Source of the DNA: Enterobacter chengduensis
GTDB lineage: Bacteria; Pseudomonadota; Gammaproteobacteria; Enterobacterales; Enterobacteriaceae
Length of the DNA: 64,000 nucleotides
Assembly (NCBI RefSeq): GCF_001984825.2
Contig: NZ_CP043318.1
Coordinates: forward strand, 248,001-312,000
Reading direction: 5' to 3'
Shown here: one piece after another, positions 48,355-57,227 of the stretch
How the letters are laid out: the number at the start of each line of letters is the position of its first letter
How positions within the stretch are numbered: position 1 is the stretch's first letter
Position numbers and translations under genes: made by a program
Notes under the pieces: generated by a model
Told to the model about the DNA's origin: nothing
The model's database searches: none
The model's input: only the letters and a program-made list of their open reading frames with translations

Positions 48355-50526
48355 TTACTGGCGACGCAGCAGCCGCAGCGCGTTCGCCGTTACCAGCACC
48401 GTCGCCCCGGTATCCGCCAGCACCGCCAGCCACAGCCCGGTCATGCCGAGCAGGGTGGTCACCAGGAAAATCCCCTTCAGCCCGAGCGCAATGCCGATGT
48501 TCTGACGGATATTGGCCCTCGTCGCGCGCGCCAGGCTAATCATCTGTGCCAGCCCGGTCAGCCGGTTGTGCGTCAATGCGGCATCGGCTGTTTCCAGCGC
48601 CACGTCGGTACCGCTGCCCATCGCAATACCGATGGTGGACGCTTTCATCGCCGGGGCATCGTTAATCCCGTCACCGACCATCGCCAGCGGCGCGCGTGCG
48701 TTCAGCTCCGTTACCGCGCTGACCTTATCCGCAGGCAGTAATCCAGCTTTAAACTCAAGACCCAGCTCTCCGGCAATGGCCGCCGCCGCGCGAGGGTTAT
48801 CGCCGGTGAGGATCACGCCCTGCACGCCCAGCTGATGCAGCGCCGCCACGGCTTCTTTTGCGTCTTCGCGCAGGGTATCGCGGAGGGCCAGCATTCCCTT
48901 CGCCACGCCGTCCTGCATCACGGTCACGACGGTTTGTCCGGTCTGTTCTAACGCCTCAACCTCTGGACCAGAAGATTTGCCCGCCGCAGCGATCAGCACC
49001 TTGTTACCGTCAACGACGGCCTCAATCCCCGATCCTACCAGCGCCCGCTGGGCGGTTGCCGGAGGGATGCTCAGCCCGCGCGACTGCGCTTCGCGCACAA
49101 TCGCCTGCGCCAGCGGGTGGGTGGAGCCCTGCTCGACGGCGGCGGCCAGTATAAGCAGCTCGTCTTCGCTGATGCCCTGCGGGTACACGCCGGTCACCTG
49201 CGGCTTGCCGACGGTCAGCGTACCGGTTTTATCGAAGGCGATATGCTGGACCTGGCTCAGCTGCTCCAGCGCCGCGCCGCCCTTAATCAGCGCCCCGCGA
49301 CGTGCCGCTGCCGCCAGCCCTGAGGTAATCGCCGCCGGGGTGGAAATCACCAGCGCGCACGGGCAGCCAATCAGCAGCAGCGTCAGCCCTTTATAAATCC
49401 AGCCCTCCCAGGGCGCGCCAAAGAGCAGCGGTGGGGCAACGGTAACCAGCAGGGCCACCAGCATGATGGCAGGGGTATAAATCCGGCTGAAGCGGTCAAT
49501 AAAGCGTTCGACCGGCGCGCGGCGCTCTTCGGCCTCTTCAATCAGCTTCAGGATACGGTCGATGGCGCTGTCGCCCGGCTCGGAAAGCACGGTGAGCTGT
49601 ACCAGCCGGTCGACGCTGGTGGCGCCAGCTGGCACTTTTTCACCCGCGGCACGCTCAACCGGAATGGATTCCCCGGTCAGGGCACTTTCATCAAAGCTTG
49701 CGGTGGCGCTGAGCAGCGTACCGTCGGCAGGCAGGCGCCCCCCGGCGGCCACTTCAATCACGTCGCCCGGGCGCAGCGCGGTGATGGCAACCGTTTCGCG
49801 CGCGCCGTTTATCACGCGCGTGGCGGTTTCCGGCTTCAGCGCCATCAGCGCGCTGACCCCTTTACGCGCCCGGCTCGCCGCCCAGCCCTCGAGACGTTCG
49901 CCGATTAAGAACAGCAGCAGCACCATCGCCGCTTCTGCCGTCGCGCCAATGAACAGCGCGCCGATCGCCGCCACGCTCATCAGCGTTTCGATGGCAAACC
50001 AGCTGCCGCTTTTCATCAGGCGCAGCGCCTGACGGGCAATCGGGAACAGCCCGACCAGCGTGGTGGCGATAAACGCCAGGTTGCCGAACGGATGGTTAAT
50101 CTGTTCCAGCCCCCAGCTCAGGGCCATCATGATGATGAGGGTGATAAGCGGCAGATTTTCCCGCAGGGATGACGTTTTTTCTGCGGGCGCGGCCTCGCTG
50201 CGCAGGCTGTAACCCGCCTTGCCTACCGCGGCTTCCACCTGCTTGCTGACGTCTTTATCGGCGCTGACCAGCAGCCTTTCGGTGGCGAACAGCACCTGAA
50301 CGTGGCTTACGCCCGGCACCTGCTTCACCGCGTTTTCTACTTTGCGGGCGCAGGCCGCGCAGTCCATGCCGTTGACGACCCAGCTGTAGCGGTTGCCGCT
50401 TTCAGGAAGGGGCTGAGCTGGCGTTTCGTACGCGCCTTCGCAGCAGCAGTCGTCCTTCGACGGAGCCGGGCTGAGCTTAAGCGCCGAGAATTGAGGGACT
50501 TTTTTAGGTATTTCTGGAGTCGACAT
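48355..50526 (-). CDS. zntA: ZntA, Zn/Cd/Pb-exporting P1B-type ATPase
   Basis: Inner-membrane efflux pump for zinc, cadmium and lead. The ATG at 50526 (MSTPEIPKKVPQFSALKLSP) gives 723 aa (E. coli 732); a longer frame would run through the ZntR site. In order: N-terminal DCCCEG cysteines, heavy-metal domain GMDCAACARK, CPC metal-binding motif in IGCPCALVIS, phosphorylation site DKTGTLT, HP locus STHPLAQ, GDGINDAPAM. Controlled by the ZntR-type promoter directly upstream. tusA is not on its far side as in E. coli; ubiA is. Confidence 0.98.
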   Translation of the reverse strand: MSTPEIPKKVPQFSALKLSPAPSKDDCCCEGAYETPAQPLPESGNRYSWVVNGMDCAACARKVENAVKQVPGVSHVQVLFATERLLVSADKDVSKQVEAAVGKAGYSLRSEAAPAEKTSSLRENLPLITLIIMMALSWGLEQINHPFGNLAFIATTLVGLFPIARQALRLMKSGSWFAIETLMSVAAIGALFIGATAEAAMVLLLFLIGERLEGWAASRARKGVSALMALKPETATRVINGARETVAITALRPGDVIEVAAGGRLPADGTLLSATASFDESALTGESIPVERAAGEKVPAGATSVDRLVQLTVLSEPGDSAIDRILKLIEEAEERRAPVERFIDRFSRIYTPAIMLVALLVTVAPPLLFGAPWEGWIYKGLTLLLIGCPCALVISTPAAITSGLAAAARRGALIKGGAALEQLSQVQHIAFDKTGTLTVGKPQVTGVYPQGISEDELLILAAAVEQGSTHPLAQAIVREAQSRGLSIPPATAQRALVGSGIEAVVDGNKVLIAAAGKSSGPEVEALEQTGQTVVTVMQDGVAKGMLALRDTLREDAKEAVAALHQLGVQGVILTGDNPRAAAAIAGELGLEFKAGLLPADKVSAVTELNARAPLAMVGDGINDAPAMKASTIGIAMGSGTDVALETADAALTHNRLTGLAQMISLARATRANIRQNIGIALGLKGIFLVTTLLGMTGLWLAVLADTGATVLVTANALRLLRRQ

Positions 50527-50563
50527 GGCAGTCTCCGGCAATGATAATTTTCTCATTAACCGC

Positions 50564-50595
50564 AGCATACACTCTGGAGTCGACTCCAGAGTCAA
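50564..50595 (-). promoter_or_regulatory. zntA promoter with ZntR operator
   Basis: Minus strand TTGACT, a 20-bp spacer, TATGCT. The overlong spacer is filled by the perfect palindrome ACTCTGGAGTC / GACTCCAGAGT (50571-50592). This is the MerR-family arrangement in which Zn-bound ZntR untwists the spacer to switch on transcription. Confidence 0.95.
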
Positions 50596-50602
50596 GCGCT
50601 AT

Positions 50603-51229
50603 TTAAATATACAGCGAACGCACAATCAGGAAGTGCCCGGCAAAGTAACAGGCGGCGGCAATCGCGTTATCCGCCCGGAAGCGGCGGCGATAGTGGCTGC
50701 CCAGCCACACGATATTGCCGAGTAAGAGCAGCGCGGCGCCGAAGAACGCGGACATCGCCGGGGCGGTCGGGCGGAAGAACCACAGTTCACCGGCGAGCCA
50801 CACCATTACCAGCGTCATGGCGATAAACGTACAGACCGGCAAACGCATCTCTTCCAGACGCGACCAGATCACCGCGATCAGCAGGGCGCCAATCACCAGC
50901 AGGACCAGCGGCAGCGGCCAGAAGAAGGAGAGCGTCATCTGGCTGGCAAAGTAGATGGTATACAGCAGATGCGACAGGAAAAACGCGCCAACGGCGTACA
51001 GCAGGCGCTGGCGCGGCAGCAGGGTCAAGGCATCGCCAATCAGGGAAGCGCACAGCCCGGCGAGGACCAGGTAGCTGACGGCGTTAAACATCGGCGCTTG
51101 CCAGGCAAGCAGCAGGAGCAGCAACAGCGTGACGGGTTTAAACAGCCAGCGCTGCCAGGCGGGACCACGGTACGACGCATCGACAAAGAGCCATGCGGAC
51201 AAACAGACGGCGATAAATGACCAAAGCAT
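50603..51229 (-). CDS. yhhN: YhhN, TMEM86/YhhN-family membrane protein
   Basis: Polytopic inner-membrane protein of 208 aa (E. coli 208) with about eight hydrophobic segments. The family includes eukaryotic lysoplasmalogenase TMEM86; the bacterial activity is unproven. Conserved acidic residues appear in [15 protein letters not shown]. It runs toward zntA on the same strand, 77 bp apart, with the ZntR promoter between them. Confidence 0.92.
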   Translation of the reverse strand: MLWSFIAVCLSAWLFVDASYRGPAWQRWLFKPVTLLLLLLLAWQAPMFNAVSYLVLAGLCASLIGDALTLLPRQRLLYAVGAFFLSHLLYTIYFASQMTLSFFWPLPLVLLVIGALLIAVIWSRLEEMRLPVCTFIAMTLVMVWLAGELWFFRPTAPAMSAFFGAALLLLGNIVWLGSHYRRRFRADNAIAAACYFAGHFLIVRSLYI

Positions 51230-51357
51230 ATTAACTCCCTGTATCTGTTAAGGCTGAATTCTCAGTTTCTGATTCAGTGTAGTGACGCGTGCGGGCGTTT
51301 GGCAATGGCGGGGAAGGCAGGTATCCTGAATTCCGCAAAATCTGATGGGATTGTCGA

Positions 51358-51717
51358 ATGAGCAAGATGCCGCTGTTTTTCATTATCGTGGTGGCGATTA
51401 TCGTCATTGCCGCCTCGTTCCGTTTCGTGCAGCAGCGCCGCGAAAAGGCGGATAACGATGCCGCACCGCTGGTGCAAAAGCGCGCGGTGGTGACGAACAA
51501 ACGCGAAAAACCGCTCAATGACCGCCGATCGCGCCAGCAGCAGGTGACGCCCGCGGGCGCAGCAATGCGCTATGAGGCGAGCTTTAAGCCGGAAACGGGC
51601 GGCATGGAGATGACCTTCCGCCTGGAGGCGCAGCAGTACCACCAGCTGACGGTGGGGGAGAAAGGGACGCTGAGCTACAAAGGGTCGCGGTTTGAAGGGT
51701 TTGAAGCGGAGCAGTAG
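51358..51717 (+). CDS. yhhM: YhhM, DUF2500 protein
   Basis: Small protein of 119 aa (E. coli 119) with one N-terminal membrane anchor (MPLFFIIVVAIIVIAASF) and a soluble beta-rich domain ending KGTLSYKGSRFEGFE. Family DUF2500; function unknown. Divergent from yhhN, convergent with yhhL, from which a boxC pair separates it. Confidence 0.92.
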   Translation: MSKMPLFFIIVVAIIVIAASFRFVQQRREKADNDAAPLVQKRAVVTNKREKPLNDRRSRQQQVTPAGAAMRYEASFKPETGGMEMTFRLEAQQYHQLTVGEKGTLSYKGSRFEGFEAEQ

Positions 51718-51720
51718 TTT

Positions 51721-51802
51721 CCCCTCACCCTAACCCTCTCCCCAAAGGGGCGAGGGGACGATTACACCCTCTCCCCTTTGGGGAGAGGGCCGGGGTGAGG
51801 GG
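51721..51802. repeat. Inverted pair of boxC-like repeats, yhhM-yhhL
   Basis: Copy 1 (51721-51757) has the TTA-type tail pointing left; copy 2 (51767-51802) has the CCGG-type tail pointing right. The linker is 9 bp. They lie between convergent stop codons and probably act as shared 3'-end structures. Confidence 0.87.
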
Positions 51803-51810
51803 CATAGACC

Positions 51811-52092
51811 TTACTTCTTCACCTGCGCCTTAAATTTCTTCATCCACACCAGCAGCTCAAACACGCCGAAAATAAACACGCGCAGCTGCTGCCAGCCGGT
51901 CATCTGTGGGCCGTCTTTCGGCAGGCCGTTTTTCAACATCACCATCTGCAGGGCGTGCATGAACGAGGTGAAAATCAGCGCCACGTTAACGAAAATGTTC
52001 ATCGGGCGCGGGAACGGGTGCACCAGATTCAGAATCAGGAACGCCCAGACGCCCAGCATCAGTAAACGTCCCAGGTTAATCAGTACCGGCAT
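51811..52092 (-). CDS. yhhL: YhhL, DUF1145 membrane protein
   Basis: Small inner-membrane protein of 93 aa with two or three hydrophobic segments and the family segment NLVHPFPRPMNIFVNVALIF. The ATG at 52092 is preferred because AAGGAGG lies 5 nt upstream; a longer frame to 52134 runs inside rsmD. It overlaps the rsmD 3' end by 17 bp and so is translationally linked to it. Function unknown. Confidence 0.9.
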   Translation of the reverse strand: MPVLINLGRLLMLGVWAFLILNLVHPFPRPMNIFVNVALIFTSFMHALQMVMLKNGLPKDGPQMTGWQQLRVFIFGVFELLVWMKKFKAQVKK

Positions 52093-52678
52093 CGGAGCCT
52101 CCTTGTGCCTGACGGTGATACAGACGATAAGCAACCTGACCGGCGACCTTTTCGCGGTGCAGATCCCAGTGAGCGGGAACCGGCGGTAAACCGTTTTCCA
52201 CCTCGCTTTCCACGTAAATCAATGCGTCATCCGCCAGCCAGCCGTTTTGCTCCAGCAGGGATAACGTCTCTTCCAGCAGCCCCTTGCGGAACGGCGGATC
52301 GACAAACACCACGTTATGCGGCGTGCCCTTTTGCGCGAGGAAGCTCAGCGTGTTGGTATTCACGACTTTCGCGTTGCTCGCCTTCAGCGTCGCCAGATTT
52401 TGCTGCAGCGTCTGCGCCACGCCGCGCTCCATCTCCAGCAGCGTCGCGCTGGTGGCATAGCGCGACAGCGCTTCCAGTCCGAGCGCGCCGCTTCCGGCGA
52501 AGCAGTCCAGACAGTGTGCGTCTACCATTGACGGGGCCAGCCAGTTAAACAGCGTCTCGCGCACGCGGTCGGTGGTTGGGCGTAAACCGGGGCTGTCCGG
52601 GACCGGTAATTTCCGGCCTCGCCACTGACCGCCGATAATACGAATTTGACCGGCCGGGGCGCGGTTGGGTTTCTTCAT
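52076..52678 (-). CDS. rsmD: RsmD, 16S rRNA m2G966 methyltransferase
   Basis: Uses S-adenosylmethionine to methylate N2 of G966 in 16S rRNA. 200 aa (E. coli 198), with IRIIGGQWRGRKLPVPD at the start, SAM-binding CLDCFAGSGALGLEALSR near residue 55 and catalytic DPPF in VVFVDPPFRKGLL. Divergent from ftsY and leading into yhhL. Confidence 0.97.
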   Translation of the reverse strand: MKKPNRAPAGQIRIIGGQWRGRKLPVPDSPGLRPTTDRVRETLFNWLAPSMVDAHCLDCFAGSGALGLEALSRYATSATLLEMERGVAQTLQQNLATLKASNAKVVNTNTLSFLAQKGTPHNVVFVDPPFRKGLLEETLSLLEQNGWLADDALIYVESEVENGLPPVPAHWDLHREKVAGQVAYRLYHRQAQGGSDAGTD

Positions 52679-52805
52679 CTCAGGAAAGCTCTGTTAACAA
52701 TTGGCCTGCGATTGCGGGCGGTGATGTCAATTAAGTAAAGTGTTAGACTATTTCATCATTTTTTTAGCTTCCATGTATATAGCGCCGCGAGGAGTGTAGT
52801 CGCAG

Positions 52806-54266
52806 ATGGCAAAACAAAAAAAACGTGGCTTCTTTTCCTGGCTGGGCTTCGGTGAAAAAGAGCAAGAAACAGAACAGAAAACCGAAGAGCAACAAGCCGT
52901 TGAAGAGCAGTCACAGCCTGAAACGCCTGTAGAAACCGCCGCGGTAGTCGACGCGGAAGAAACGGCGCACAGTAAAGAAGAGATTGAATCGTTTGCTGAA
53001 GAGGTGGTTGAAGTCACGGAGCAGGTTCAGGAGAGCGAGAAGCCAGAACCGGTTGTCGTTGAAGACATTGCCGACGCGCCGCAGGCCGTTATTGAACACG
53101 AAGAGCTGCCGCTGCCGGAAGAGGTGAAAGCCGAAGCGGTGTCTGCCGAAGAGTGGCAGGCCGAAGCGGAAACCGTTGAAATCATTGAGGCGGTGGAAGA
53201 AGAGGCTGCGCTTGAGCCAGAGCTGACCGACGAAGAGCTGGAAGCCCAGGCGCTGGCGGCGGAAGCCGCGGAAGAAGCGGTCATCGTCGTGCCGGTGGAA
53301 GAAGAACCGGAAGAAGAGAGCGTTCAGGAGCAGGAAAAACCGACCAAAGAAGGTTTCTTCGCGCGCCTGAAGCGCAGCCTGCTGAAAACCAAAGAAAACT
53401 TAGGTTCCGGATTTATCAGCCTGTTCCGCGGCAAGAAGATCGACGACGATCTCTTTGAAGAACTGGAAGAACAGCTGCTGATTGCGGACGTCGGCGTGGA
53501 CACCACCCGTAAGATCATCGCCAACCTGACAGAAGGAGCGAGCCGCAAACAGCTGCGCGACGCCGAAGCGCTGTACGGCCTGCTGAAAGACGAGATGGGT
53601 GAAATTCTCGCAAAAGTTGACGAACCGCTTAATATTGAAGGCAAAACGCCATTTGTTATTTTGATGGTCGGCGTGAACGGCGTGGGTAAAACCACCACCA
53701 TCGGCAAGCTGGCGCGTCAGTTCGAGCAGCAGGGTAAATCGGTGATGCTGGCGGCGGGGGATACCTTCCGCGCGGCGGCGGTTGAGCAGCTGCAGGTGTG
53801 GGGCCAGCGTAACAACATCCCGGTGATTGCCCAGCATACCGGCGCGGATTCCGCATCCGTGATCTTCGACGCCATCCAGGCGGCGAAGGCGCGCAACGTG
53901 GACGTGCTGATTGCCGATACCGCAGGGCGTTTGCAGAACAAATCGCACCTGATGGAAGAGCTGAAGAAAATCGTTCGCGTCATGAAGAAGCTGGACGAAG
54001 ACGCACCGCATGAAATTATGCTGACTATCGACGCCAGCACCGGACAGAACGCCATCAGCCAGGCGAAGCTGTTCCATGAAGCGGTAGGACTGACGGGGAT
54101 CGCGCTGACCAAACTGGACGGCACCGCGAAAGGCGGGGTGATCTTCTCCGTGGCCGACCAGTTCGGCATTCCTATCCGCTACATCGGTGTGGGCGAGCGT
54201 ATTGAGGATTTACGTCCGTTTAAGGCGGACGACTTTATTGAGGCATTATTTGCCCGAGAGGACTAA
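52806..54266 (+). CDS. ftsY: FtsY, signal recognition particle receptor
   Basis: GTPase that docks SRP-bound ribosomes at the inner membrane. 486 aa (E. coli 497). It has a basic N-terminal tip (MAKQKKRGFFSWLGF), a very acidic A domain to about residue 180, then the NG domain: G1 GVNGVGKTTTIGKLA near 289, DTFRAAA, DTAGRLQNKS and TKLDGTAKGG. Shortening relative to E. coli is in the acidic domain. First gene of ftsYEX, 2 bp before ftsE. Confidence 0.98.
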   Translation: MAKQKKRGFFSWLGFGEKEQETEQKTEEQQAVEEQSQPETPVETAAVVDAEETAHSKEEIESFAEEVVEVTEQVQESEKPEPVVVEDIADAPQAVIEHEELPLPEEVKAEAVSAEEWQAEAETVEIIEAVEEEAALEPELTDEELEAQALAAEAAEEAVIVVPVEEEPEEESVQEQEKPTKEGFFARLKRSLLKTKENLGSGFISLFRGKKIDDDLFEELEEQLLIADVGVDTTRKIIANLTEGASRKQLRDAEALYGLLKDEMGEILAKVDEPLNIEGKTPFVILMVGVNGVGKTTTIGKLARQFEQQGKSVMLAAGDTFRAAAVEQLQVWGQRNNIPVIAQHTGADSASVIFDAIQAAKARNVDVLIADTAGRLQNKSHLMEELKKIVRVMKKLDEDAPHEIMLTIDASTGQNAISQAKLFHEAVGLTGIALTKLDGTAKGGVIFSVADQFGIPIRYIGVGERIEDLRPFKADDFIEALFARED

Positions 54267-54268
54267 CA

Positions 54269-54934
54269 ATGATTCGCTTTGAACACGTCAGCAAGGCCTA
54301 TCTCGGTGGGAGACAAGCGCTGCAGGGGGTCACTTTCCACCTGCAGCCGGGCGAGATGGCATTCCTGACCGGCCATTCCGGCGCGGGGAAAAGTACCCTG
54401 CTCAAGCTTATCTGTGGGATCGAGCGGCCAAGCGCCGGGAAAATCTTTTTCGGCGGCCATGAGATCAGCCGCCTGAAAAACCGCGAAGTGCCGTTCCTGC
54501 GTCGTCAGATCGGCATGATTTTCCAGGATCACCACCTGCTGATGGATCGCACCGTTTTCGATAACGTGGCCATTCCGCTGATTATTGCCGGTGCCAGCTA
54601 TGACGATATCCGCCGCCGCGTCTCTGCGGCGCTGGATAAGGTTGGGCTGCTGGACAAAGCGAAGAACTTCCCGATCCAGCTCTCCGGCGGTGAACAGCAG
54701 CGCGTGGGCATCGCCCGCGCGGTGGTGAACAAGCCTGCCGTGCTGCTGGCGGATGAACCAACCGGTAACCTGGACGATGCCCTGTCTGAAGGGATTTTGC
54801 GTCTGTTTGAGGAGTTTAACCGCGTGGGGGTTACCGTATTGATGGCAACGCACGACATCGGGCTCATTTCCCGTCGTTCGTACCGCATGCTGACCCTGAG
54901 CGACGGTCATTTGCACGGAGGCCACGGTGAATAA
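54269..54934 (+). CDS. ftsE: FtsE, cell-division ABC ATPase
   Basis: ATPase of the FtsEX complex that sits at the divisome and activates septal amidases through EnvC. 221 aa (E. coli 222). Walker [10 protein letters not shown] near residue 36, signature [13 protein letters not shown], Walker [14 protein letters not shown]-loop ATHD. It overlaps ftsX by 8 bp, as expected for coupled translation. Confidence 0.98.
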   Translation: MIRFEHVSKAYLGGRQALQGVTFHLQPGEMAFLTGHSGAGKSTLLKLICGIERPSAGKIFFGGHEISRLKNREVPFLRRQIGMIFQDHHLLMDRTVFDNVAIPLIIAGASYDDIRRRVSAALDKVGLLDKAKNFPIQLSGGEQQRVGIARAVVNKPAVLLADEPTGNLDDALSEGILRLFEEFNRVGVTVLMATHDIGLISRRSYRMLTLSDGHLHGGHGE

Positions 54935-55982
54935 GCGTGATGCAATAAACCAGATTCGGCAGTTCGGGAACCGGTTTGACCGTTTCCGCAAGCCGCAGGG
55001 CGGTGGTGACGGCAATCGTAATGCGCCGAAGCGCCAGAAGGCCGCGCCAAAACCGGCCTCCCGCAAAACCAACGTGTTTAACGAGCAGGTGCGCTACGCG
55101 TTCCACGGCGCGCTGCAGGACCTGAAAAGCAAACCGCTGGCGACGTTCCTGACGGTGATGGTGATTGCCATCTCCCTGACGCTGCCAAGCGTCTGCTATA
55201 TGGTCTATAAAAACGTCAACCAGGCGGCCTCACAGTATTATCCGTCCCCGCAGATCACGGTCTATCTCGATAAAGCGCTCGACGATAACGCCGCGGCGCA
55301 GGTGGTTGGGCAAATTCAGGCCGAGCAGGGCGTGGAGAAGGTCAACTATCTCTCCCGTGAAGACGCGCTGGGCGAGTTCCGCAACTGGTCTGGCTTTGGC
55401 GGCGCGCTGGACATGCTCGAAGAGAACCCGCTGCCCGCCGTGGCGGTGGTGATCCCGAAACTGGATTTCCAGGGGACCGATTCGCTTAACACCCTGCGCG
55501 ATCGTATCACGCGCATTAAGGGCATTGATGAAGTGCGCATGGACGACAGCTGGTTTGCGCGCCTTGCTGCGCTGACCGGACTGGTAGGACGCGTCGCGGC
55601 AATGATTGGCGTGCTGATGGTGGCGGCGGTCTTCCTCGTCATCGGTAACAGCGTGCGCCTGAGCATCTTTGCCCGTCGCGATACCATCAACGTGCAGAAA
55701 CTGATTGGCGCGACGGATGGCTTCATCCTCCGACCGTTCCTTTACGGCGGCGCACTGCTCGGTTTTTCCGGCGCATTTCTTTCACTGATATTGTCAGAAA
55801 TTTTGGTGATGCGGCTTTCATCTGCCGTGACGGAAGTGGCGCAGGTTTTCGGAACCAAGTTTGATATCAGTGGCTTAGGGTTCGACGAATGCCTGTTACT
55901 GCTGCTGGTGTGTTCGATGATTGGGTGGGTGGCAGCCTGGCTGGCAACCGTTCAACATTTACGTCACTTTACTCCCGACTAA
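54927..55982 (+). CDS. ftsX: FtsX, cell-division membrane protein
   Basis: Membrane partner of FtsE, 351 aa (E. coli 352). A basic cytoplasmic N-tail (about 70 residues, including [19 protein letters not shown]) precedes the first membrane helix ([15 protein letters not shown]); a periplasmic domain binds EnvC; three more helices follow. It ends 251 bp before rpoH, with a large hairpin (56001-56035) in between. Confidence 0.97.
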   Translation: MNKRDAINQIRQFGNRFDRFRKPQGGGDGNRNAPKRQKAAPKPASRKTNVFNEQVRYAFHGALQDLKSKPLATFLTVMVIAISLTLPSVCYMVYKNVNQAASQYYPSPQITVYLDKALDDNAAAQVVGQIQAEQGVEKVNYLSREDALGEFRNWSGFGGALDMLEENPLPAVAVVIPKLDFQGTDSLNTLRDRITRIKGIDEVRMDDSWFARLAALTGLVGRVAAMIGVLMVAAVFLVIGNSVRLSIFARRDTINVQKLIGATDGFILRPFLYGGALLGFSGAFLSLILSEILVMRLSSAVTEVAQVFGTKFDISGLGFDECLLLLLVCSMIGWVAAWLATVQHLRHFTPD

Positions 55983-56000
55983 TAAAAGCGTGATATAATC

Positions 56001-56035
56001 TTTCCCTGCACCGAGATGTTCGCTCTGCAGGGAAA
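56001..56035. terminator. Inverted repeat downstream of ftsX / upstream of rpoH
   Basis: TTTCCCTGCA and TGCAGGGAAA form a perfect 10-bp stem around a 15-nt loop, 20 bp after the ftsX stop. There is no long T-run, so it could be a weak ftsX terminator or part of the rpoH promoter region. Confidence 0.5.
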
Positions 56036-56110
56036 GCGTCCCTGTTGTCTCTTCCCCTGTTATCATCTCCATGTCACAATTTGTGCGTAATTTATTCACC
56101 GTTGCACCTG

Positions 56111-56137
56111 GAACTTGTGGATAAAATCACTGTCTGA
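56111..56137 (+). promoter_or_regulatory. Sigma-E promoter of rpoH (P3) with overlapping DnaA box
   Basis: GAACTT, 16-bp spacer, TCTGA match the RpoE consensus and the E. coli rpoH P3 almost exactly. A perfect DnaA box (TTATCCACA on the minus strand, 56124-56116) overlaps the -35. Envelope stress can thus raise RpoH, and DnaA may repress. Confidence 0.88.
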
Positions 56138-56233
56138 TAAAAGAGTGAATGCTAATCTCGTTGCTCAAACGCTTTGGCATGGTTGTTGCCTGACGGGGAC
56201 AGCCTGGACCAGAAGAAACATTGAGAGGAATGA

Positions 56234-57091
56234 ATGACCAAAGAAATGCAAACTTTAGCTTTAGCCCCTGTTGGTAACCTGGAATCTTACATCCGGGCTG
56301 CGAACACCTGGCCGATGTTAACGGCCGAGGAAGAAAAGGAGCTTGCTGAAAAGCTGCATTACCAGGGCGATCTGGAAGCAGCGAAAAAGCTGATCCTGTC
56401 TCACCTGCGCTTTGTTGTTCACATTGCTCGTAATTACGCGGGCTATGGCCTGCCGCAGGCGGACTTGATTCAGGAAGGTAACATCGGCCTGATGAAGGCT
56501 GTGCGTCGCTTTAACCCGGAAGTGGGTGTGCGACTCGTCTCCTTCGCCGTACACTGGATCAAAGCAGAAATTCATGAATACGTGCTGCGCAACTGGCGTA
56601 TCGTGAAGGTCGCCACGACAAAAGCGCAACGCAAACTGTTCTTCAACCTGCGTAAAACCAAGCAGCGTCTGGGCTGGTTCAATCAGGATGAAGTGGAAAT
56701 GGTGGCGCGCGAGCTGGGCGTATCCAGCAAAGACGTGCGTGAGATGGAATCCCGTATGGCCGCGCAGGACATGACCTTTGATATGTCCTCCGACGACGAC
56801 GCATCCGACAGCCAGCCGATGGCACCGGTTCTGTATCTGCAGGATAAAACCTCTAACTTTGCCGACGGCATTGAAGAGGATAACTGGGAAGATCAGGCCG
56901 CGAACAAGCTGACCCATGCGATGGAAGGCCTCGACGAACGTAGCCAGGATATTATCCGCGCCCGCTGGCTGGACGAAGACAACAAGTCCACGCTGCAGGA
57001 GCTGGCCGACCGCTACGGCGTCTCTGCGGAACGTGTGCGTCAGCTTGAAAAGAACGCCATGAAAAAACTTCGCGCCGCTATCGAAGCGTAA
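56234..57091 (+). CDS. rpoH: RpoH, heat-shock sigma factor sigma-32
   Basis: Directs polymerase to heat-shock genes. 285 aa (E. coli 284). Region 2 ([29 protein letters not shown]), the RpoH-box segment [15 protein letters not shown] near residue 133 that controls stability, and the region 4 helix-turn-helix ([20 protein letters not shown]) are intact. Translation in E. coli is temperature-controlled by mRNA folding over the start and early codons; the early sequence here is much the same. Start ATG 56234 behind GAGAGGAA. Confidence 0.98.
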   Translation: MTKEMQTLALAPVGNLESYIRAANTWPMLTAEEEKELAEKLHYQGDLEAAKKLILSHLRFVVHIARNYAGYGLPQADLIQEGNIGLMKAVRRFNPEVGVRLVSFAVHWIKAEIHEYVLRNWRIVKVATTKAQRKLFFNLRKTKQRLGWFNQDEVEMVARELGVSSKDVREMESRMAAQDMTFDMSSDDDASDSQPMAPVLYLQDKTSNFADGIEEDNWEDQAANKLTHAMEGLDERSQDIIRARWLDEDNKSTLQELADRYGVSAERVRQLEKNAMKKLRAAIEA

Positions 57092-57111
57092 TTTCTGCGA
57101 AGTGCACCGAT

Positions 57112-57140
57112 AACCCCTGGATGAGAGTCCGGGGGTTTTG
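57112..57140 (+). terminator. rpoH terminator
   Basis: AACCCCTGGA, TGAGA, GTCCGGGGGTT followed by TTGTTTTTTT, about 20 bp after rpoH. Confidence 0.85.
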
Positions 57141-57227
57141 TTTTTTTAGCGCCCGCTCTGGCGAATTCCCTCCCCCTGGCAAACACTTACTGATGCGCTA
57201 AGCAGGCGACATTCTCAGGGGGACAGG

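Noticed and set aside
52764..52805. Possible frame-extended or earlier start for ftsY
   Set aside because: The ATG at 52806 gives the conserved MAKQKKRGFFSWLGF start; nothing upstream in frame is supported.
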